Of a stretch of 64,000 nt of DNA, positions 7,897 through 16,894 are shown one piece after another; the first letter of the stretch is position 1; each line of letters starts with the position of its first letter. Source of the stretch: Lelliottia nimipressuralis. GTDB taxonomy: Bacteria; Pseudomonadota; Gammaproteobacteria; Enterobacterales; Enterobacteriaceae. Both the position numbers and the translations under genes were made by a program. Location of the stretch: positions 620,001 through 684,000 of the forward strand of contig NZ_SOMG01000030.1 of NCBI RefSeq assembly GCF_004402045.1. Reading direction: 5' to 3'. Under the pieces are notes generated by a model. The model was given only the letters and a program-made list of their open reading frames with translations. It had not been told where the DNA came from and did not search any database.

Positions 7897-9114
7897 ATGA
7901 AAGTGAACAATCTGTACAGAGAGGTCGTGGTCGTCGCAGATGACTTTACCGGCGCTAACGATGCCGGCGTCAGCCTGGCGCTGTGCGGCAAAAAAGTCAG
8001 CGTGGCGTTTCATACGCCTTTTACCCAGCCGACCGATGCGCTGATCGTCAATACCGATTCCCGGGCGCTGCGGGCATCGCAGGCGGCGGAAAAGGTGGCC
8101 GCTCTCGGGGCGGATATCGCAAATGCCCGCTGGCTCATCAAAAAGATGGATTCCACGCTGCGCGGCAACGCGGGGGCTGAGTCACAGGCCCTGAAGGCAT
8201 TAAGCGGCAAGCGACAGGTGATTGTTGCCCCGGCATATCCTGCGGCAGGGCGCATCACGCGGCACGGCAGGTGTCTGGTAAACGGCATTCCGGTTAATGA
8301 AACCGAATTTGCCAGCGATCCCAAAACGCCCGTCCCGTCTGCCGCTATTGCTGACCTGTTTACCGACGTGAGCGTTAAAAACGTGACCGTGAGGACGCTG
8401 ACAGCCGAACTGGCGCAGGGAACGGAGTGGCTCATCGTTGATTCACAGACCGACGAGGAGCTGGACGCCATTATCGCCGCCGCGCTGGGCTGCGCGCAGA
8501 CGCCGCTGCTGGTGGGCTCGGCCGGGCTGTGCGATGCGCTGGCCCGTCATCTGGCCCCGGCCCGACACAAACAGCTGCTTGCCGTGGTGGGCTCAATGAG
8601 TGAGATCGCTCAACAACAAATTACGCGGGCTAAAGGTATGACGGGCGTCTCGTCGGTATTCATCAATGTGAATGACGCGCTGCGCGGCGACGCGGACGGG
8701 TATCTCGAACAGATTGCGCAGGTGCTTCAGGCTGGCCATCACTGCATTGTGCATACCTGCGCGGGCCAGGAGGCTCGACATCAGGTGGAGCAACTCTGTC
8801 AGCTGCATCACGTCACCCGCGCAGGCCTGGGCGAAAAAATCTGTACGTTTTTAGGCGAATTAACCCGACAGGTGCTTGCGGTGCACGAGCCGGACGCGCT
8901 GTACGTCTCCGGAGGCGATGTGGCGATGGCTGTCGCCAGGGCACTTGATGCCCGCGGGTTTGAAATTACCGGATGCATCGCACAGTGCGTACCGGTCGGA
9001 CAATTTCTGGGTTGTAGCTGGCAGCGGCCGGTAATGACCAAAGCAGGGGGCTTCGGAAAGGAAGAGACGCTGCTTGAGGTTTTGCATTTTATCGAGGAGA
9101 GACTGAGTGACTAA
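7897..9114 (+). CDS. dtnK: Four-carbon acid sugar kinase family protein (D-threonate kinase-like)
   Basis: 405-aa kinase of the DUF1537 (four-carbon acid sugar kinase) family. The N-terminal substrate domain starts VVVVADDFTGANDAGVSLA, followed by MDSTLRGN. The C-terminal nucleotide domain contains YVSGGDVAMAVARAL and TKAGGFGKEETL. Immediately downstream is a PdxA2-type dehydrogenase. Kinase plus PdxA2 is the arrangement known for D-threonate breakdown: phosphorylation at O4, then oxidative decarboxylation to dihydroxyacetone phosphate. I start at the ATG at 7897 (GGAG upstream) rather than a TTG at 7855 that lies inside the operator region. D-erythronate or another acid sugar is possible. 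Confidence 0.8.
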   Translation: MKVNNLYREVVVVADDFTGANDAGVSLALCGKKVSVAFHTPFTQPTDALIVNTDSRALRASQAAEKVAALGADIANARWLIKKMDSTLRGNAGAESQALKALSGKRQVIVAPAYPAAGRITRHGRCLVNGIPVNETEFASDPKTPVPSAAIADLFTDVSVKNVTVRTLTAELAQGTEWLIVDSQTDEELDAIIAAALGCAQTPLLVGSAGLCDALARHLAPARHKQLLAVVGSMSEIAQQQITRAKGMTGVSSVFINVNDALRGDADGYLEQIAQVLQAGHHCIVHTCAGQEARHQVEQLCQLHHVTRAGLGEKICTFLGELTRQVLAVHEPDALYVSGGDVAMAVARALDARGFEITGCIAQCVPVGQFLGCSWQRPVMTKAGGFGKEETLLEVLHFIEERLSD

Positions 9115-10093
9115 AATCATCGCTGTAACCATGGGTGACCCGGCCGGCATTGGCCCGGAAATCATTATCAAATCCCTCACCGGGGGCGAGCTGTCAGGGG
9201 CGCCTGTCGTGGTGGTGGGCTGCGCCAGAACGCTGCAGCGGGTGCTGGAGAAAGGGATCGCCGGGCAGGCGGATATGCGTATTATCGACGCGGTGAGCGA
9301 CGCGCATTTTGCCCCGGGCGTGATTAACGTGCTTGACGAACCGCTTGCGGATCCTGATGCACTAAAGCCGGGCGTCGTGCAGGCTGCGGCAGGGGATCTG
9401 GCCTATCGCTGCGTGAAGCGTGCCACCGAACTGGCGATGGCGGGCAAGGTGAAGGCTATCGCGACGGCGCCGCTGAATAAAGAGGCACTGCACCTTGCCG
9501 GTCACCTTTATCCCGGGCATACCGAGCTGCTGGCGCACCTGACCAACAGCAAAGATTACGCCATGGTGCTGTATACCGATAAGCTTAAGGTGATTCACAT
9601 CACCACCCACATTGCGCTGCGCAAATTCCTTGATACGCTCAATCAGGATCGGGTAAAAACCGTGATTGGCATTGCGGATAGCTTCCTGAAACGCGTCGGG
9701 TTCGAGCATCCTCGCATTGCCGTTGCCGGCGTCAACCCGCATGCGGGGGAGAACGGCCTGTTTGGTGATGAAGAGATCAAGATTGTCGGCCCGGCCGTTA
9801 AGGCGATGAAAGCGCAGGGGTTAAACGTCACCGGACCGTGTCCGCCGGATACGGTATTTATGCAATGTCACGAAGGAATGTATGACATGGTCGTTGCGAT
9901 GTATCACGATCAGGGGCATATTCCGCTAAAATTACTCGGCTTTTACGACGGGGTGAATATCACCGCCGGCTTGCCGTTTATCCGTACCTCAGCAGACCAC
10001 GGAACCGCGTTCGATATTGCATGGACCGGTAAAGCCAAGTCTGAGAGCATGACGGTGTCTATTCAGTTGGCTATGCAAATCACACGGGAATGA
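9107..10093 (+). CDS. pdxA2: PdxA2-like 4-phospho-D-threonate dehydrogenase
   Basis: 328-aa member of the PdxA (4-hydroxythreonine-4-phosphate dehydrogenase) family. It begins [18 protein letters not shown]; the metal-binding histidines lie in [18 protein letters not shown] and [13 protein letters not shown] start at 9107 with GAGGAGA upstream, overlapping the kinase by 8 nt (translational coupling). Biosynthetic PdxA lies next to ksgA/surA in enterics, so the linkage to a DUF1537 kinase and a DeoR regulator marks this as the catabolic PdxA2. It oxidises the 4-phosphorylated C4 acid with NAD and loses CO2 to give dihydroxyacetone phosphate. Good confidence for the family, moderate for the exact substrate. 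Confidence 0.82.
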   Translation: MTKIIAVTMGDPAGIGPEIIIKSLTGGELSGAPVVVVGCARTLQRVLEKGIAGQADMRIIDAVSDAHFAPGVINVLDEPLADPDALKPGVVQAAAGDLAYRCVKRATELAMAGKVKAIATAPLNKEALHLAGHLYPGHTELLAHLTNSKDYAMVLYTDKLKVIHITTHIALRKFLDTLNQDRVKTVIGIADSFLKRVGFEHPRIAVAGVNPHAGENGLFGDEEIKIVGPAVKAMKAQGLNVTGPCPPDTVFMQCHEGMYDMVVAMYHDQGHIPLKLLGFYDGVNITAGLPFIRTSADHGTAFDIAWTGKAKSESMTVSIQLAMQITRE

Positions 10094-10094
10094 T

Positions 10095-10856
10095 ATGAAG
10101 GGATATAACCGGTTAGAGCAGATAATGGATTACCTGAAAGGGCACAATCTGGTGACGGTGGATCAGCTGGTGGCGATTACCGATGCCTCGCCAGCGACGA
10201 TTCGTCGGGATTTGATCAAGCTCGATCAGGAAGGGGTGATCAGCCGTACCCATGGCGGGGTCACTCTCAACCGGTTTATTCCTTCCCAGCCCACGACGCA
10301 TGAAAAAAAGCAGCGCAGCCTGGCGGAAAAGCACGCTATCGCCAGCGCGGCCGCGAGCTTTGTTAAAGCAGGTGACGCCATTGTGCTCGATGCCGGTACC
10401 ACGATGATTGAACTCGCGCGTCAGCTGACGCATCTGCCGCTTCGCGTCATCACCAGCGACCTGCACATCGCGCTGTTTCTCTCGGAGTTCCGCCAGATTG
10501 AGGTGACGATTATCGGCGGACGTATCGATGATTCGAGCCAGTCCTGCATCGGTGAACACGGGCGTCGCTTGCTACAAAACGTGTGGCCGGACGTGGCTTT
10601 TGTCAGCTGTAACGGATGGGATATCACCCGCGGCATAACGTCGCCAACGGAAGAGAAGGCCGCGCTGAAGCGTGATTTACTTGCCAATGCAAAACGTCGC
10701 GTGCTGCTGGCGGACAGCTCCAAGTACGGTGCCTGGTCGTTGTTTAACGTGGCGCATCTTAATTCGCTCACGGATATTGTCACCGACAGCAGACTGGATG
10801 AGACGACGCAGGCGCAGCTTCGGGAGCTGGATATCCCGCTGACGCTGGCGTCATGA
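10095..10856 (+). CDS. DeoR-family transcriptional regulator of the acid-sugar operons
   Basis: 253-aa DeoR-type repressor. The N-terminal helix-turn-helix covers about residues 5-60 ([20 protein letters not shown], then [20 protein letters not shown], a classic recognition helix). A C-terminal sugar-phosphate isomerase-like domain follows, with [13 protein letters not shown] and ADSSKYG. Such proteins bind a phosphorylated sugar intermediate. It starts 1 bp after the pdxA2 stop, so it is part of the operon and likely regulates it together with the divergent dehydrogenase operon through the palindrome at 7845-7858. Effector unknown; a 4-phospho acid or DHAP would fit the pathway. Confidence 0.85.
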   Translation: MKGYNRLEQIMDYLKGHNLVTVDQLVAITDASPATIRRDLIKLDQEGVISRTHGGVTLNRFIPSQPTTHEKKQRSLAEKHAIASAAASFVKAGDAIVLDAGTTMIELARQLTHLPLRVITSDLHIALFLSEFRQIEVTIIGGRIDDSSQSCIGEHGRRLLQNVWPDVAFVSCNGWDITRGITSPTEEKAALKRDLLANAKRRVLLADSSKYGAWSLFNVAHLNSLTDIVTDSRLDETTQAQLRELDIPLTLAS

Positions 10857-10937
10857 CATAAGTTAATACTATGAAGCACCCCGGCAGGCCTGCGCTATGT
10901 TCAAATTTAGTCTCAAAAAAAAAGCAAGGAGCCTGCC

Positions 10938-11420
10938 ATGTATTCCATTACCTCTGAATCTGCACGTCACCCGGACATTCTCAAACTGATCGCGGCGCTT
11001 GACCGCTACCAGAGCGAGCTCTATCCCGCCGAAAGCAATCATCTGCTCGACCTGGCTGCGCTGCCGGAAGCCTCGCTTATCCTGATGGTCATTCGCGACC
11101 AGCAGCTTCAGGCGGTCGGCTGTGGGGCCATTGTGCTCAACGGCGACGGAACGGGGGAGATGAAGCGGGTCTATATCGACCCGGCTCATCGGGGGCAACA
11201 TCTCGGCGAAACGCTGCTGGCCGCCCTGGAAGATGAGGCCCTGAGCCGTCATTGCCATACGGTACGGCTGGAGACGGGCATCAAACAGCGCGCCGCGGTT
11301 CGTCTTTACGAACAGTGCGGATACGAAATGCGCCCGGCGTTTGCCCCGTACGTTGACGATCCGCTCAGCCTGTTTATGGAGAAGGCGCTGGTTGAAGACG
11401 TTCGTTTAGCAGCGCTATAA
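10938..11420 (+). CDS. GNAT-family N-acetyltransferase
   Basis: 160-aa GCN5-type acetyltransferase. The acetyl-CoA pyrophosphate loop is in [21 protein letters not shown], with [10 protein letters not shown] near the end as motif B. Substrate not predictable. ATG at 10938 with AAGGAG upstream. The 3' end overlaps the convergent ptrR gene by 47 bp. No close link to the catabolic island is evident. Confidence 0.82.
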   Translation: MYSITSESARHPDILKLIAALDRYQSELYPAESNHLLDLAALPEASLILMVIRDQQLQAVGCGAIVLNGDGTGEMKRVYIDPAHRGQHLGETLLAALEDEALSRHCHTVRLETGIKQRAAVRLYEQCGYEMRPAFAPYVDDPLSLFMEKALVEDVRLAAL

Positions 11421-12252
11421 AGGCTTCCAGCTGGCGGGTCATCGCCCCACGGCGCCACACCAGCCAGGTGGTGAGCCAGCGCCAGTTTTCCGCCAGCGGC
11501 CAGGATTCAACCTGATGGTGTCCCGGCATACTCTCCAGCATTGAGCGCGGCATCAGTGCGATGCCCGCACCCGCGATGACGCAGGCGAGCATGCCGTGAT
11601 AGGACTCCATCTCATGAATGCGGCCGGGCGTGGCTCTGTCCGCATGAAACCAGCTCTCCAGATGTCGACGGTACGAACAGTTTGCGCGAAAGGCGTAAAC
11701 GTCGCTGCCGCTGACCTGCGTGGCGCGTGAGATTTCCGCCTGACCGGCAGGCGTGACCAGCATCATCTCTTCCCGGTAGACCGGCATACCCTCCAGCTCC
11801 GGGTGCGACAGAGGCCCGTCAACAAAGGCGGCGCTTAAGGTTCCCTCCAGCACGCCGTCAATCATCGTCCCGGATGGCCCGGTAGAAAGGGCAAACTGAA
11901 TGCGCGGATAGCGCTGGTTAAACAGCGCCAGCGTTTCGGGGATGCGCACCGCGGCGGTGCTCTCCAGCGCGCCGAGGGCAAATAACCCCTGCGGCTCATC
12001 GCCCGCCACGACCATGCGCGCTTCATCCACCAGCGCCAGGATCTGCCTGCTGTAGCGCAGGAAGTTATGCCCGGCGGGGGATAAACGCAAACGCTGGTTC
12101 TCCCGAATAAACAGCTCAACGCCCAGGTCAGCTTCCAGCTGGCGGATGCGGGTCGTCAGATTGGACGGCACGCGATGCACCTTCTGCGCCGCCTGGGTGA
12201 TGCTGCCCGTCTGCGCGACGGCGTTAAACATTTCAAGCTGGGTTAGGTCCAT
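11374..12252 (-). CDS. ptrR: LysR-type regulator PtrR (YneJ)
   Basis: 292-aa LysR-family regulator nearly co-linear with E. coli PtrR/YneJ. The winged HTH is at residues 1-60 ([20 protein letters not shown], then [20 protein letters not shown]). The effector domain includes [20 protein letters not shown] and [20 protein letters not shown]. It is divergent from sad, as in E. coli, where it regulates sad/glsB in putrescine and glutamate metabolism. The 98-bp gap to sad should hold its operator. The 3' end overlaps the GNAT gene by 47 bp. Assignment rests on sequence recall plus synteny. Confidence 0.92.
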   Translation of the reverse strand: MDLTQLEMFNAVAQTGSITQAAQKVHRVPSNLTTRIRQLEADLGVELFIRENQRLRLSPAGHNFLRYSRQILALVDEARMVVAGDEPQGLFALGALESTAAVRIPETLALFNQRYPRIQFALSTGPSGTMIDGVLEGTLSAAFVDGPLSHPELEGMPVYREEMMLVTPAGQAEISRATQVSGSDVYAFRANCSYRRHLESWFHADRATPGRIHEMESYHGMLACVIAGAGIALMPRSMLESMPGHHQVESWPLAENWRWLTTWLVWRRGAMTRQLEAFIALLNERLQPAPSP

Positions 12253-12350
12253 AGTATTCTCGTTTCGTGAACAAGGTGGTTAGTATTATTCATTTTTAAG
12301 AAATAGCAGAGTGGGCCACAATCAATCAACCGAAATACGTGGAGAACAAC

Positions 12351-13739
12351 ATGACTTATTCATCTGCTACACATGCCCTCTCTGTTAACCCGGCAACGGG
12401 TGAAACCCTCGCCGCGTATCCGTGGGCAACGCCTGCCGACGTTGAGCGCGCCATTTCGCAGTCCGACGCGGGGTATCGCCAGTGGCGGCGCGAAAGCGTT
12501 TCCCACCGGGCGCAAAAGCTGCGCGATCTCGGCGCAGCGCTGCGAAACCGCGCTGAAGAGATGGCGCAGACGATCTCCCGAGAAATGGGAAAACCCATCC
12601 TGCAGGCGCGGGCGGAAGTGGCAAAATCCGCCGCGCTGTGCGACTGGTATGCCGAGCACGGCCCGGCGATGCTGCGCGCGGAACCCACGCTGGTGGAAAA
12701 CCACAATGCGGTGATTGAATACCGTCCTCTGGGGCCGATTCTCGCGGTGATGCCGTGGAACTTCCCGCTCTGGCAGGTGCTGCGCGGGGCGGTGCCCATC
12801 CTGCTGGCGGGAAACAGTTATCTGCTCAAACATGCACCAAACGTGCTCGGTTCGGCCGAACTGATTGCGCAGATAGCGGCTGACGCCGGTATTCCAGCCG
12901 GCGTTTTCGGCTGGGTTAATGCCACTAATGACGGCGTCAGCCAGGCAATTAACGATAGCCGTATTGCGGCGGTGACCGTCACCGGCAGCGTGCGTGCCGG
13001 TGCGGCGATTGGCGCTCAGGCCGGGGCTGCGCTGAAAAAATGCGTGCTTGAACTGGGTGGCTCCGATCCGTTTATCGTTCTCAACGATGCCGACCTCGAT
13101 CTTGCCGTGAAGGCTGCGGTGGCGGGGCGCTACCAGAATACCGGGCAGGTATGCGCCGCGGCAAAACGCTTCATTGTGGAGGAGGGTATCGCGGAGTCCT
13201 TTACCCAACGATTTGTCGAGGCTGTTTCTGCGCTGAAGCTCGGCGCACCGGATCGGGAAGAGAACTTTATTGGCCCGATGGCGCGTTTTGACCTGCGCGA
13301 TGAACTGCATCAGCAGGTGCAGGTCACTCTGGCAGAAGGGGCAACGCTGCTGCTGGGCGGGGAGAAGATCAGCGGAGAGGGCAATTACTACGCGCCAACC
13401 GTACTGTCGAACGTCACCCCGTCGATGACGGCGTTCCGCCAGGAACTGTTTGGTCCGGTCGCGGCCATTACGGTCGCGAAAGACGCAGAGCACGCCCTGA
13501 CGCTTGCAAACGACAGCGACTTTGGCCTGTCTGCCACCGTCTTTACCGCTGACGCAGCGCTTGCGGATAAATTCTCCCGCGAACTGGAGTGCGGCGGCGT
13601 GTTTATCAACGGCTTTAGCGCCAGCGATGCACGCGTGGCCTTCGGTGGCGTGAAGAAAAGCGGTTTTGGCCGCGAGCTTTCCCACTTTGGGCTGCACGAG
13701 TTCTGCAACGTGCAGACGGTGTGGAAGGATCGCGTGTAA
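12351..13739 (+). CDS. sad: Succinate semialdehyde dehydrogenase Sad
   Basis: 462-aa NAD-dependent aldehyde dehydrogenase, the length of E. coli Sad (YneI). It oxidises succinate semialdehyde to succinate in GABA/putrescine breakdown. The catalytic Cys is in NTGQVCAAAKRF, the general-base Glu in LELGGSDPF, and the cofactor region in VMPWNFPLWQ and TGSVRAGAAIG. Start is the ATG at 12351 with GGAG 6 nt upstream; a GTG at 12339 is in frame but has no ribosome-binding site. Divergent from ptrR. A 7-bp stem hairpin follows the stop. Unlike in E. coli, the next gene is a chemoreceptor, not glsB. Confidence 0.93.
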   Translation: MTYSSATHALSVNPATGETLAAYPWATPADVERAISQSDAGYRQWRRESVSHRAQKLRDLGAALRNRAEEMAQTISREMGKPILQARAEVAKSAALCDWYAEHGPAMLRAEPTLVENHNAVIEYRPLGPILAVMPWNFPLWQVLRGAVPILLAGNSYLLKHAPNVLGSAELIAQIAADAGIPAGVFGWVNATNDGVSQAINDSRIAAVTVTGSVRAGAAIGAQAGAALKKCVLELGGSDPFIVLNDADLDLAVKAAVAGRYQNTGQVCAAAKRFIVEEGIAESFTQRFVEAVSALKLGAPDREENFIGPMARFDLRDELHQQVQVTLAEGATLLLGGEKISGEGNYYAPTVLSNVTPSMTAFRQELFGPVAAITVAKDAEHALTLANDSDFGLSATVFTADAALADKFSRELECGGVFINGFSASDARVAFGGVKKSGFGRELSHFGLHEFCNVQTVWKDRV

Positions 13740-13746
13740 TTTTTTC

Positions 13747-13765
13747 GGCCCTCATCTCGAGGGCC
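13747..13765. terminator. Hairpin after sad
   Basis: GGCCCTC and GAGGGCC form a 7-bp stem with a 5-nt loop directly after the sad stop, preceded by a T-run and followed by a moderately T-rich stretch. Probably a weak terminator separating sad from the chemoreceptor gene. Confidence 0.55.
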
Positions 13766-13846
13766 GTTGTCATTTCTCTGCAATGGTTCTGTCATTTTCA
13801 TTTCGTAGACTCCCACGCGTCTAACGCATTGTTAATGAAGAAAATC

Positions 13847-15436
13847 ATGAACCTAACGCAAATTTTTCGCCGTATTGCGCAGCGTCTTACCCCTCGTCAA
13901 TTTGGCCTGCTGACGGGTATCTTTTGTATTATTGGCCTTTTCTCCGCGCTGCAGCTCTCCTCGTCATTCCTGCTTAACGCCTCCCTGAACGAAGCCCAGC
14001 GCAACGAGCAGCACAATCTGCTGGCCTGGCAGCAGCAGAGCAAGCTGGATCTGGCCCGTGTGTCTCTGCTGGCCGCAAGCGATCTGCTTAACCGCTCCGG
14101 CGTCTGGTTTATGCAGGATAAAGAGACCGGCTCCGACGGAAGCTGGCACAGCCTGATGGATGAGGCGCAAAAGGCGCTGACGGTTTCTCAGCAGGCGTGG
14201 AAGGCCTGGCTGGCGCTGAACCCGCCGAAAGACGATGCTCTGGTGAACAGCTATCAGCTTTTCTACGGCGCGATCGAGGAGCAGGCGGAAGGGCTGATTA
14301 AAACCAACACCATCGACGCTTTTTTTGCCGTACCGTCTCAGGCTTTTCAGACTGATTTTAACGACAACTATGCGCGCTATCAGCAGGCAAGCGAGAAGCA
14401 GGCTATGCAGGGGCGTCAGAGCCTGATGGCGCAGCTCTCCGGGCTGCAAACGTTGTTTCTGTTTGCGCCGGTGCTGCTGCTGGCCATCGCCGTTGCCGTC
14501 TGGTTTGGCATGTCCAGATGGGTGATTACGCCGCTGCGCCGGTTGATTGCGCATATTAATCAGCTGGCGGCAGGGGATCTCTCCGGCACGCAGCCGGATG
14601 TCATGCGCTTTAACCGGGAAGTCGGGCAGCTTAGCGACAGCATTGACACTATGCAGCACGGCCTGCAGCAGCTGGTGACGCAGGTTAGCCATGCGACAGC
14701 CACCATGGTGGAGAACATTGGCTCCCTGGCGCAGGGTAACCAGAAGCTGTATCAGCAGTCGGCACGCCAGGCGAAAGAGCTTGAGGACGTGACGGCGCAT
14801 ATCGCGACGCTGGAAACCCATGTGGAAGGGAATACCGGCTATGCCCGGCTCGCCAGCTCGCGAGCGGATGAAGCGCGTCAGGCTGCCGTGGGCGGCGACC
14901 AGATGATGTCTACCGTGAATGCGTCGATGCAGGCGATCGTCGACCGATCCTCAGAGATGCGCGGGATCGTGGCGATGATCGACAGCGTGGCGTTTCAGAC
15001 GAACATCCTGGCGCTGAACGCCGCCATTGAGGCCGCCCATGCCGGAAACCAGGGACGCGGCTTTGCCGTCGTCGCCCGGGAAGTCGGGCTGTTGGCCAGA
15101 AAGAGCAGCCACTCGACGCAGACCATTCAGGAGCTGATCAACCGCTCCTTGCAGGGCATTGAGGACGGCTCCCGCGCCGTAAACCTGATGGAAGAGAATT
15201 TGCAGCAGGTTACCGGTCTGGTGGGCAATTTAAGCAGTTTGCTGAATGAGATCTCCACCGCCACGCTCAGCCAGGGGGAAAGTATTCATCAGATGACGCG
15301 CCAGCTTCAGGCGTTGAATCAGGTCTCCCGCCAGACCGACAGGCTGGTCTCTGACGCCTCGGAGGCCTCGGAACGTCTGCAAAAGCAATCCGATCTTTTA
15401 TTGCAGGCCGTTTCGCGTTTTCGTCTCAGTGCCTGA
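13847..15436 (+). CDS. Methyl-accepting chemotaxis protein
   Basis: 529-aa chemoreceptor. TM1 is at about residues 20-40. A periplasmic helical-bundle domain at about 40-200 is rich in polar helices, as in four-helix-bundle sensors. TM2 follows near FLFAPVLLLAIAVAVWFGM, then HAMP (WVITPLRRLIAHINQLAAGD). The signalling tip is MIDSVAFQTNILALNAAIEA plus GRGFAVVAREVGLLARKS. The C-terminus (SRFRLSA) lacks the NWETF tether for CheR/CheB, so it needs other receptors for efficient methylation. Start at 13847, using a purine-rich GAAGAAAA; an in-frame ATG at 13835 has none. It sits between sad and glsB, where E. coli K-12 has nothing; ligand unknown. Confidence 0.9.
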   Translation: MNLTQIFRRIAQRLTPRQFGLLTGIFCIIGLFSALQLSSSFLLNASLNEAQRNEQHNLLAWQQQSKLDLARVSLLAASDLLNRSGVWFMQDKETGSDGSWHSLMDEAQKALTVSQQAWKAWLALNPPKDDALVNSYQLFYGAIEEQAEGLIKTNTIDAFFAVPSQAFQTDFNDNYARYQQASEKQAMQGRQSLMAQLSGLQTLFLFAPVLLLAIAVAVWFGMSRWVITPLRRLIAHINQLAAGDLSGTQPDVMRFNREVGQLSDSIDTMQHGLQQLVTQVSHATATMVENIGSLAQGNQKLYQQSARQAKELEDVTAHIATLETHVEGNTGYARLASSRADEARQAAVGGDQMMSTVNASMQAIVDRSSEMRGIVAMIDSVAFQTNILALNAAIEAAHAGNQGRGFAVVAREVGLLARKSSHSTQTIQELINRSLQGIEDGSRAVNLMEENLQQVTGLVGNLSSLLNEISTATLSQGESIHQMTRQLQALNQVSRQTDRLVSDASEASERLQKQSDLLLQAVSRFRLSA

Positions 15437-15498
15437 CGCAATACATAAGCCTCTGTTATACTCGCAGCCCGTTTTAGCCTGAGGGCAAGGAGCAAAGT

Positions 15499-16425
15499 GT
15501 GGCTGCGGTCATCCATAATGAGATGCTGGACGAGATTCTGGCGCAGGTTCGTCCGTTATTGGGAAAGGGGAAGGTTGCCGACTATATTCCGGCCCTTGCC
15601 TCGGTCAGCGGGGATAAGCTGGGGATTGCTATCTGTACCATCGACGGACAGCGGTTCCAGGCCGGCGATGCGACTGAACGTTTTTCCATTCAGTCCATTT
15701 CTAAAGTGCTAAGTCTGGTGGCGGCGATGCGCCAGTATGAAGAAGATGAGATCTGGCAGCGTGTCGGCAAAGACCCTTCCGGCCAGCCTTTTAACTCACT
15801 GCTCCAGCTCGAGATCGAACAGGGCAAGCCGCGAAACCCCTTTATCAACGCCGGGGCGCTGGTGGTCTGCGATATGCTGCAAAGCCGCCTCAGCGCGCCG
15901 CGTCAGCGCATGCTGGAGATTGTTCGTCAGCTCTCGGGCGTTGACGATATTGCCTACGACTCGGTGGTCGCTCGCTCGGAGTTTGAACACTCCGCCCGTA
16001 ACGCGGCTATCGCCTGGCTGATGAAATCCTTCGGCAACTTCCATAACGATGTGGCGACGGTGCTGCAAAACTACTTCCATTACTGCGCCCTGAAAATGAG
16101 CTGCGTTGAGCTGGCTCAAACGTTCCTGTTCCTGGCGCACCAGGGACATGCGCCGCATCTCGATCAGGAGGTGGTTTCTCCGCTACAGGCCCGCCAGGTG
16201 AACGCGCTGATGGCCACCAGCGGGATGTATCAAAACGCCGGGGAGTTTGCCTGGCGCGTCGGCTTACCGGCGAAATCGGGCGTCGGCGGCGGAGTGGTGG
16301 CGATTGTACCGCATGAAATGGCGATTGCGGTCTGGAGCCCGGAGCTGGATGATACGGGAAATTCGCTCGCCGGCGTGGCGGTTCTGGAGAAACTGACCCA
16401 GCGTCTGGGGCGGTCCGTATACTGA
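15499..16425 (+). CDS. glsB: Glutaminase B
   Basis: 308-aa serine-type glutaminase, same length as E. coli GlsB (YneH); hydrolyses glutamine to glutamate and ammonia in the cytoplasm. The beta-lactamase-like active-site motif is in [11 protein letters not shown] (Ser-x-x-Lys). Conserved substrate-binding [35 protein letters not shown] and [11 protein letters not shown] follow. GTG start at 15499 with AAGGAG 6 nt upstream. The TGA stop overlaps the ATG of yneG by 1 nt. Part of the sad-glsB-yneG block controlled in E. coli by PtrR, but here separated from sad by a chemoreceptor gene. Confidence 0.95.
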   Translation: MAAVIHNEMLDEILAQVRPLLGKGKVADYIPALASVSGDKLGIAICTIDGQRFQAGDATERFSIQSISKVLSLVAAMRQYEEDEIWQRVGKDPSGQPFNSLLQLEIEQGKPRNPFINAGALVVCDMLQSRLSAPRQRMLEIVRQLSGVDDIAYDSVVARSEFEHSARNAAIAWLMKSFGNFHNDVATVLQNYFHYCALKMSCVELAQTFLFLAHQGHAPHLDQEVVSPLQARQVNALMATSGMYQNAGEFAWRVGLPAKSGVGGGVVAIVPHEMAIAVWSPELDDTGNSLAGVAVLEKLTQRLGRSVY

Positions 16426-16787
16426 TGTCCGATCTGGATCCTCTCTTTTCCCGCCTGGCGCGATCGACGTTTCGCTCGCGCTTTCGCTTAGGCGAGAAGG
16501 AACGACGGTACTGCTGGGACAAAGGCCCCGAAACCATTGACCAGCATGCCGCTGATTTTGTCGAAAAGCGCCTTGCGCCTGCACACCCCGCGAATGACGG
16601 CAAACAGACGCCTATGCGCGGTCATCCGGTGTTTATCGCCCAGCATGCCACGGCCACCTGCTGTCGGGGCTGTCTGGCTAAATGGCACCACATTCCGCAA
16701 GGTGTTCAGCTCACCGTTGAGCAGCAACATTATATTGTCGGCGTGATCCACCACTGGCTGGTATTACAGATGAACGCCCAAATTTGA
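16425..16787 (+). CDS. yneG: DUF4186 family protein YneG
   Basis: 120-aa conserved protein of unknown function (DUF4186), co-linear in position and length with E. coli YneG. His and Cys are prominent in the C-terminal half (HPVFIAQHATATCCRGCLAKWH), suggesting a metal site. It is translationally coupled to glsB (TGATG, 1-nt overlap). No biochemical role can be read from it. Confidence 0.88.
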   Translation: MSDLDPLFSRLARSTFRSRFRLGEKERRYCWDKGPETIDQHAADFVEKRLAPAHPANDGKQTPMRGHPVFIAQHATATCCRGCLAKWHHIPQGVQLTVEQQHYIVGVIHHWLVLQMNAQI

Positions 16788-16894
16788 CGAGTTATGATCC
16801 TGTTGTAATTGTGTTATAGATGCATCCTAAGTTAGTCCCGACAACGCTGACGACCGCAATAATTGCCATAAGCTCTCATATGGAATGATATTTA

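Noticed and set aside
12360..13697. 445-codon open frame opposite sad
   Set aside because: Shadow of sad, which has a perfect family match.
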